Part shown: positions 58,040 through 64,000 of the stretch, piece by piece
Layout of the letters: each line of letters begins with the position of its first letter
Numbering within the stretch: the stretch's first letter is position 1
From: Tetracentron sinense
Lineage: Eukaryota; Streptophyta; Magnoliopsida; Trochodendrales; Trochodendraceae
Direction: 5' to 3'
Assembly (NCBI GenBank): GCA_015143295.1
Contig: CM026574.1
Span: forward strand, 9,612,938 to 9,676,937
DNA length: 64,000 bases
Notes under the pieces: generated by a model
Databases searched by the model: none
What the model was told of the DNA's origin: nothing
What the model saw: the letters and a program-made list of their open reading frames with translations, nothing else
Translations under genes and position numbers: made by a program

Positions 58040-59160
58040 ATTTTTCTAATGCCTAAACCTCCTTTAAAGAGAGGAAGAGAGCAAAATTTCTAGATAACCT
58101 AATGTCTTTTTTTTTAATCAGCCAAAAAAATTTAGCCATAATTCTATCAATAAGGGAAGAGATACTCTTAGGAACACGAATCCCAACTAGGAGGTGAGTA
58201 GGCGTAGACGAAAGCACATGCTTAATCAAAGTAAGTCTCTCACCAGTAGATAGTAATTTACATTTCCAGCCCTCCCTTCGTCTTTGGATTTTCTCCACAA
58301 TAGGAATGAAGAAACTATTTTCCAGTCTTCATTTGTATAGATGAACTCCAAGATAGGTAAAAGGAAATTACTTATTCATAATCCCCACATAATTGGAAAT
58401 AGCAATAATTCTAGACTAAGGCAATTTAGAACAATAAAATGAGCTCTTTGAACAATTTAGAAGCTGGCCTTATGAATCTCTATAAACGGAAACAAATTCA
58501 AATATCCTTTTAATGTTTTTTTTTTACCATTGCAAAAAAACAAGGGTGTCATTTTCAAATAGAATATATGATACAGTAAATTCATGCCTACCAAGTTTGT
58601 AAGGAGAAGATGGTCTCTCAGAAATTGATTTAAGATCCATGCTTAAAACTTCCTCAGAAAGAATAAAGAGCGCCAAAGAAAGAGGATCCCTTGCCTTAAC
58701 CCTTGAGAACTTTGAAAGAAGTCGTGGAGGGAGCCATTTAGAATGATTGGGAAAGATTGATTATGTAAGCACCCTTGGATCAGCTTGATAACTTCTTTAC
58801 TAAAGCCAAATTTTTTAAGAAGTGCAATGAGGAAGTTCCACTCCAATTAATCATATGCTTAGCCAAATCTAGTTTAAATATAATATTACCCCCATGCACC
58901 TTTTAGTCAATATTATGCACCATCTCTTGGGTAATGTTGATATTTTCAATAATATTTTTAAGTTTGGCAAAAGCACTTTGCTCCTCGGAGATAATCTTAG
59001 ATAGAAAGCAATTAATCCAATCTGACAAATACATGATAGAATCCTATTGAAAATGTTTAAAAGAATGATAGGTTTGAAATTGAAAAGTATTAGGAGAGCT
59101 GCATTTGGGAATGATAGCAATAAGTGTAGCATTAACTGACTTCGGGATTTCCCATCAATA
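58040..59160 (-). mobile_element. LINE reverse transcriptase fragment
   Basis: Degenerate minus-strand RT pieces: SFPIILNGSLHDFFQSSQGL next to a GLRQG motif (58643-58846), GWKCKLLSTGERLTLIKHVL (58053-58298), and FKPIILLN with the upstream finger region (58869-59150). Frames are short. It differs from LINE-1 to LINE-3, so it is probably another family member. Confidence 0.75.
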
Positions 59161-59590
59161 AGGAGAAGGATGCAATTCCAGTCCAAGTACTGTACTCTAC
59201 AGCGTGGCATTTATGGAATGTCTGCAACACCAAAATATTTGCCCACGCTGCTTATACCCCTCAACAGGTTATTAATCGTGCGCACGTCTATGCTTGTGAG
59301 CTCATCATATTCCTTGGCCTTGGCAGCTCATCATATCCCTTGTCATCCTACCCAAAAAAACTCTTTCTTGAACCGCTCCTTCAGTTAATGCCTTGAAGAT
59401 CAATTGTGATGACGCATTCCATGAAGACTCGGCTACTGGTGCAGATATAGTTGTTACTCGAGATGATACGAGCACTCTCATTTCCTTCCAGGCAGATTGC
59501 CTTCCTAGTCCTTTACCTATTATGGCTGATGTAGCAATTCTAAATTTTAAATTTAATTCTAAGGGTATTTTTATAATTTCCTAGTCTAGG
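59161..59590 (+). mobile_element. LINE fragment: zf-RVT to RNase H linker and RNase H start
   Basis: In one plus-strand frame the text reads WHLWNVCNTKIFAHAAYTPQ, and further on KINCDDAFHEDSATGADIVV with RDDTSTLISF (59393-59500). This is the start of a plant LINE RNase H domain (first catalytic Asp in NCDDAF). It points the opposite way to the neighbouring RT fragment, so the two are not one element. Confidence 0.65.
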
Positions 59591-60608
59591 GATACTTTGG
59601 TAATATTGCTAGCATGTGTTTGGTTATAGGAAATTATCTAAGTTGAGGGTTGAATAATTTAAAAGAGCATAATACACTAACCAAGTTAGCTAAGGCTTGA
59701 AACCAAACACCAATAGGGAGGGCAATTGGGTAAAAGCATAAATTAGAGACTTAGTATAAATAGCTAATGTTAAACCTAATTGCTCACTTTTTAGGAAAAC
59801 CTATACTAAGAGAAAGCTTTTGGAGGAAGAAAAGGAGGCCATAAAGGGTTGGAAGATCTGTCCAAACTTGAAGAGCGAGATTTTGGGCTTGAGGCTTGAG
59901 CTTCTCAGTGTAGGAGGATCGATCCTTTGAGGCAAATCCTTTGGTTTGGATTTCTTGTCTTGTAAACCCTAAATTTCTAGGGTAAAGGCAAGTAAACACT
60001 CTATTGATCTTTACATTTATGTTAGAACTGTGTTTAACAATTGTAAAAAGTGTTATAATTATTTAAAATCAATCTATGTTGAAATTTGGGAGATTATTGT
60101 TTGTTTTGATTTGTGGATTTTCATAATTGAGTTTAATTGAGAAAATTTACCCAGTTTTGGTATACAAGTCATAACTTTGTGACCATAAGTCCAATTTTGA
60201 TCCGATAGTACATCGTTTCGAAGAGCTCGAAAAGATCCACAACTTTGTGAAGACAACTTTTCTAAAATCAATGATTTGAGTGTTAAAACCTTAGTTGAAA
60301 ATCAAAAACATGAAAATGGTTTTTCACATTAATTTTTCTAGGATTCTTTAATTGTGACTATAGCTTGTTTATATTTTTCATTAGCCCTTAGGGCCGTATG
60401 GTCATGTATAAGGGGGTTTGAAATTAATTGATTGTAAGTTAATTGAATTTGTGTAAAGGGTTTACAATAACCCCTATGATTGTACATCATTAAGCATTAA
60501 GGATTTTCTTATACCCATTTGTATATATATTGTTTGCTTGATAAATTAATTGATGTATATATGATTTGGGCGAATGGGAAAATTGTATTGTTAGGATTCA
60601 TTTATATC

Positions 60609-60795
60609 TCATTAGTTAATTTGTTAGATGGTTGAAAGATACCCCTAACAAATTTAACTAATTGGTTAGTAACTTGGCTTATATTAGTTATAATTTCATA
60701 CCTTATTAATTAATTTGCTAGATAGTTGAAAGATACCCCTAACAAACTTAACTAATTAGTTACTAACTAATTGGTTAATAACTTGACAAATTTAT
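60609..60795. repeat. 94-bp degenerate tandem duplication
   Basis: Two copies, near 60609 and 60703, share 'agatacccctaacaaa' and 'ttaactaatt' with scattered differences. Confidence 0.7.
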
Positions 60796-61039
60796 GCCAG
60801 TATAAGGGTTTTTACAAAACTCACTAGCATAAAAAGTGTTTTTCAAGCTTTGCTATGTTTGCACGATGATAAATTGTATGCATGCATATATTAACTACTC
60901 AGGACTGTTTATAAACTGTAAATTGTATGACTTAGTAACTTCTTCGCTATGGTGGTATAGGACATCATAGTAAGGAAATTACTAAGAAAAAATAATAATA
61001 ATGGTTGAACATGTTAGGGCCCATTAATGGATCAAGTGT

Positions 61040-61310
61040 GTACATTCTACTTCAGGAATGGGTCATCGGGACAGTTACGTACAATCCTAAAAATGGTGAA
61101 ATGTTATGGTCCATTAATGAAGTGTGTGTTCTACTCCAGGAATGGGTCCTCGGGGACAGTTACGTACGACCCCAAGAATTGGTGAATTAGGTACAGTTAA
61201 GTACAAGCTCAATATCCAATTGAGCACAGTTACATACAAGCTCAAGCCCCAGAGTGGGTGAATTGTGTAAGATCACAAAGAATGATTATTTGGGTGCCGT
61301 TTCGTACAAG
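61040..61310. repeat. Short direct repeats around 'acagttacgtacaa'
   Basis: At least five variants occur at about 61070, 61156, 61193, 61226 and 61296. They differ at one to three positions, are followed by 'gctca' or 'cctaa' text, and the longer phrase 'aggaatgggtc' precedes the first two. Confidence 0.7.
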
Positions 61311-61890
61311 CCTAGGTTTTCTATTTGATGATCATTAGGGTGAGCTGTTGTGATCCCTAAAGACAAATGACTTGGACCAAGTCAATTCTTAATGATAAAA
61401 TTGTGTCATTACTTGTATTGTTATGAATTGCATATTGAAGAAATATGATTATAACTTGTTTATGCATGTGCATGATAGTTGTGTTTACACTGTTGAGTCA
61501 TCGTGCTCACTCTTGCTATGTTGACATTCTGTAGGAGATACCTGAAGGAATCTAGGAATGTTTGAGGAGCTTATGTTAGCTAGAAGAACAATTTCTCTTT
61601 TATTAATTACTTTAAAGAGAGTGATTGTGGTGAGAACTTTAAAAAGGGGTAGAGATGTTTATTTTAATTGTTAAACCTTTTAGTATTGCTTGTTATCCAC
61701 ATTTGGAATGGAAATTTTATTCAAGATAAATTTCATTTACTTTTAGGGTATGTCCTAGGTTCGCACCTTTGAATCAATATAAATATGAGGTATATTGTGT
61801 ATATGATTTTTGGGGGCATGATAAGTCAAGGCTATATATATGGTTATTCTCTTAATCAAGAACTTCAATTGGCCATCAATCCAAATAGAA

Positions 61891-62110
61891 TCAGATACCC
61901 TCTCTCTCTTCCAGGCGCTCATCACCCCATACAACCTTTTTCTTGTTAAAGTTCATATGCTCTTGGCTAACCTTCATCACTAGATCCAACCCGCTCATTG
62001 AATGTTCCTTTATGCTCCTCAAGAACAAAATCGTCTTTCTCATTGGGTAGCAACAACCACTCTTCATCAATTTTAAGATTTTCAAGATGCTGCCTCCGGC
62101 CTTAGTTGCA
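61891..62110 (-). pseudogene. Possible coding remnant, unidentified
   Basis: Two overlapping minus-strand frames look protein-like in sequence: one reads IDEEWLLLPNEKDDFVLEEH, and after a frame change the other reads EHMNFNKKKVVWGDERLEER. The charged composition is unlike neighbouring AT-rich noise. I recognise no family. It may be a retroelement fragment or chance. Confidence 0.25.
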
Positions 62111-62439
62111 TTAGTAAATGCAAAAGATGTATTGTATATTCAGGCTGTGTAATGTGTTGTTTTCAGTACTCTTGTATCTGTAATTGTTGTTGATAACAGA
62201 AAAAAACTTTTGTGTCAAAGTTCTTGATGCCATACAATTCATGTTGCTTACCTAGTGCCTAGGCCTTTTTTTGGGTTGTTGGTGGCATCATTTATCTATG
62301 TTACTATTTGGTGTTAGAGTTAGTTTTGGGGTGAGTGATCCCATTGCCACATCACTCAAGAGAACTGCTAGCGACTTATTGGGAAGCACGACCCCTTTGG
62401 GACTTGATTCTAGAACCTCCCTCAATGATATAAACACAT

Positions 62440-62710
62440 TAGCCATCTAAGCTAAGATACAGATGCTTACTCCATAGTTGCGAGGAGTTGGTACAAAGTA
62501 TTGGTACCAGTATTGCTATGATGTAATGAGTAAACTTTGGGGTACGTTTTATATAGGTAAGAAATTGGTACAACACAAGTTCAAAATTGGTATGACATGG
62601 ATGCATATTAGTACAACATAGATACAACATAAGTACAATCTTGATAAGACAGAGATTTGCAATGTTTATGAAAGGGGTATAATATTGGTACAATCTTGAC
62701 ACTTTCTTTG
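62440..62710. repeat. Degenerate 'ggtacaa' repeat tract
   Basis: About ten loosely spaced copies of 'tggtacaa' or 'agtacaa' with 'acataa' or 'cttga' between. No open structure beyond this. Confidence 0.55.
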
Positions 62711-64000
62711 CGTGTACTTATAATAAACATTCTTGTAAAATATATTTTTATGCTTTTGCATTGTTACAAAATTTATTACATTATTGTTAAAACAATATAT
62801 ATAGAGAGAGATATGTTTATTTTCTATTGCATTCACATAAACTACTTTATTATTAATTCTTTTTTAATAATGTGAAATTGTGTTTCTCTTAAGAGTGTAT
62901 TCGATTTGAGCTTGGCCAAGTTTGAGCTTGGCTAGAACTTGCTCAAGTTCTGATTCGAGTTCAGATGTTTAGGCTTGAACAAACTTGAATTAGCTTGAAT
63001 TTTATTCCAGCCGAGTTCAGGTTTAGCTCAAGCTTGATTCACATAATTATTTTGTTTAATTTGACATTATTTTAATAAAAGTGTTTATTAATAGATTATA
63101 AAACAATATAAGACATTCATATTCGAAATAAGATGTGGGAGTAGTCCTTCGATACAAAGAGTAGAGAGTTAGATCAGAGTTTATGTTTTTAACTTCTTAC
63201 GTTTCTTGTTATTATTAGCTCTTAAACTTATTTATTAAAAATTATTACAATCTATAATAACGAAAATAAAAAAAAATATTATTTTGTATTAATACAAATA
63301 ACACTATTATATATATATCATTCTACTAATAAAAGTACAAGGAGTATGCAAAACTTTATGGTGACCATACCCTTTAACTTATTATATTCTAAAAATAACT
63401 TAGGGTATAATAAACTTTATGTGTGATGGAGTGAACTCTTTAGTAGAGACGTGGAGCGCACACTGAAAACTACCTGGAAAAGGAAAACTCCTCAATACAA
63501 TGAAGAATCCTAATAGGACTCTAATTGTTTACGAAAGAGGAAATTGTAAATATACAAAATCCTCACTGTGATATATTTCCCATTGTAATTTCATTGTAAT
63601 CTCTAAAAGTATTAGTACAAATCGTATTCTCTCTTACGATTGAGAGAGAAACCAATTTGTAGTGTTCTTAGAATTTCTTTAAAGAAGTGGTGGTAATTGG
63701 TGTGAAGCGATAATGATACTTCCCAATAGAAAAGCACATAGTCCAAGGTGATAATGATACTTCCCATTTTCTTCAACACGAATTTACAATTGGTGTTGAA
63801 CATGTGGCTCAATTGTACGATGCTATGTATTACAAACTCTAAGGTCCTAAATACCATCTAAGACATTGTTTTGAATGCTCTGTTCGGGTTAAGCTCAAAG
63901 TTCAATTCATTCTTCTTTAAACCACAAAAGCTATTCACTTGATTAAAACAGTAGACCAAAATTGCACATTCTCAAAGTACAAAATGGAAAGCAAATAACA
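62711..64000. other. Intergenic DNA, no gene recognised
   Basis: AT-rich. A 'gagcttggc' or 'aagcttga' motif recurs at about 62910-63035, possibly an old repeat. The frame at 63612-63857 (minus) has no known motif. Confidence 0.45.

Larger units (their letters stand above)
59591..61890. other. Repeat-like non-coding DNA
   Basis: No gene was recognised. It contains a 94-bp tandem duplication with 'gttgaaagatacccctaac' (60631 and 60725) and a set of 'acagttacgtacaa' phrases (61050-61310). The overall texture resembles a long LTR, but I found no pair of termini or TSD. Confidence 0.45.

Overview
The window looks like nuclear DNA of a flowering plant. It is AT-rich and dominated by plant retrotransposons: L1-type LINEs with a C-terminal RNase H, a Ty1/copia element, an Athila-like Ty3/gypsy element, solo LTRs, a non-autonomous CACTA element, a SINE-like element and MITEs. 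It also holds intron-containing host genes. I cannot name the species, and I see no bacterial, organellar or CRISPR features.

Host genes. A nucellin/Asp1-type aspartic protease occurs twice in direct orientation on the minus strand. Copy A (about 2.9-4.7 kb) is a pseudogene with frameshifts, a stop codon and a lost splice acceptor. Copy B (28042-30009) can be read as eight exons with consistent GT-AG phases and an uninterrupted 412-codon frame carrying both catalytic DTG motifs. Flanking DNA was duplicated too (about 2.2-5.9 kb and 27.6-31.1 kb), so each copy serves as an empty-site reference for insertions in the other. A DnaJ/HSP40 class B gene (55893-57673, plus) keeps an HPD motif and a C-terminal domain but has several frame breaks.

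Layout. 1-2.2 kb: unclassified repeat DNA with an old LTR end. 2.2-5.9 kb: duplicated block A with a SINE. 5.9-20.4 kb: a LINE (LINE-1) inserted in block A. Its ORF1 is split by an LTR insertion, that LTR carries a CACTA element, and the SINE/LINE-5'/LTR/CACTA segment was then amplified into three tandem units (4884-9652, 9653-14073, 14074-16684). The LINE resumes at 17045 and is cut at 20410 by the Athila-like element (20410 to about 27250, minus). A partial copia LTR (27262-27625) separates this from block B (27626-31062). 31-33.2 kb: relic LTR, SINE-like and hairpin repeats. 33.3-44.5 kb: LINE-2 (plus), split by a nearly intact copia element (34195-39362, TSD ATATT). 44.5-55.3 kb: LINE-3 (minus, same family, tail to tail with LINE-2), split by two solo LTRs (46474-48538, TSD CATGT; 52719-54954, TSD TGCCG). 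A 300-bp hAT MITE (55328-55627, TSD CTGCTAAC) follows. 55.9-57.7 kb: DnaJ pseudogene. 58-59.6 kb: LINE scraps. 59.6-64 kb: repeat-rich DNA without recognisable genes.

The elements do not form a pathway. The window is a record of gene duplication followed by nested insertion and local amplification. I found no convincing undescribed biological system. The strongest items for follow-up are the intact protease copy with a triplicated splice-acceptor segment, the nested triplication, and the LINE ORF1/ORF2 overlap.
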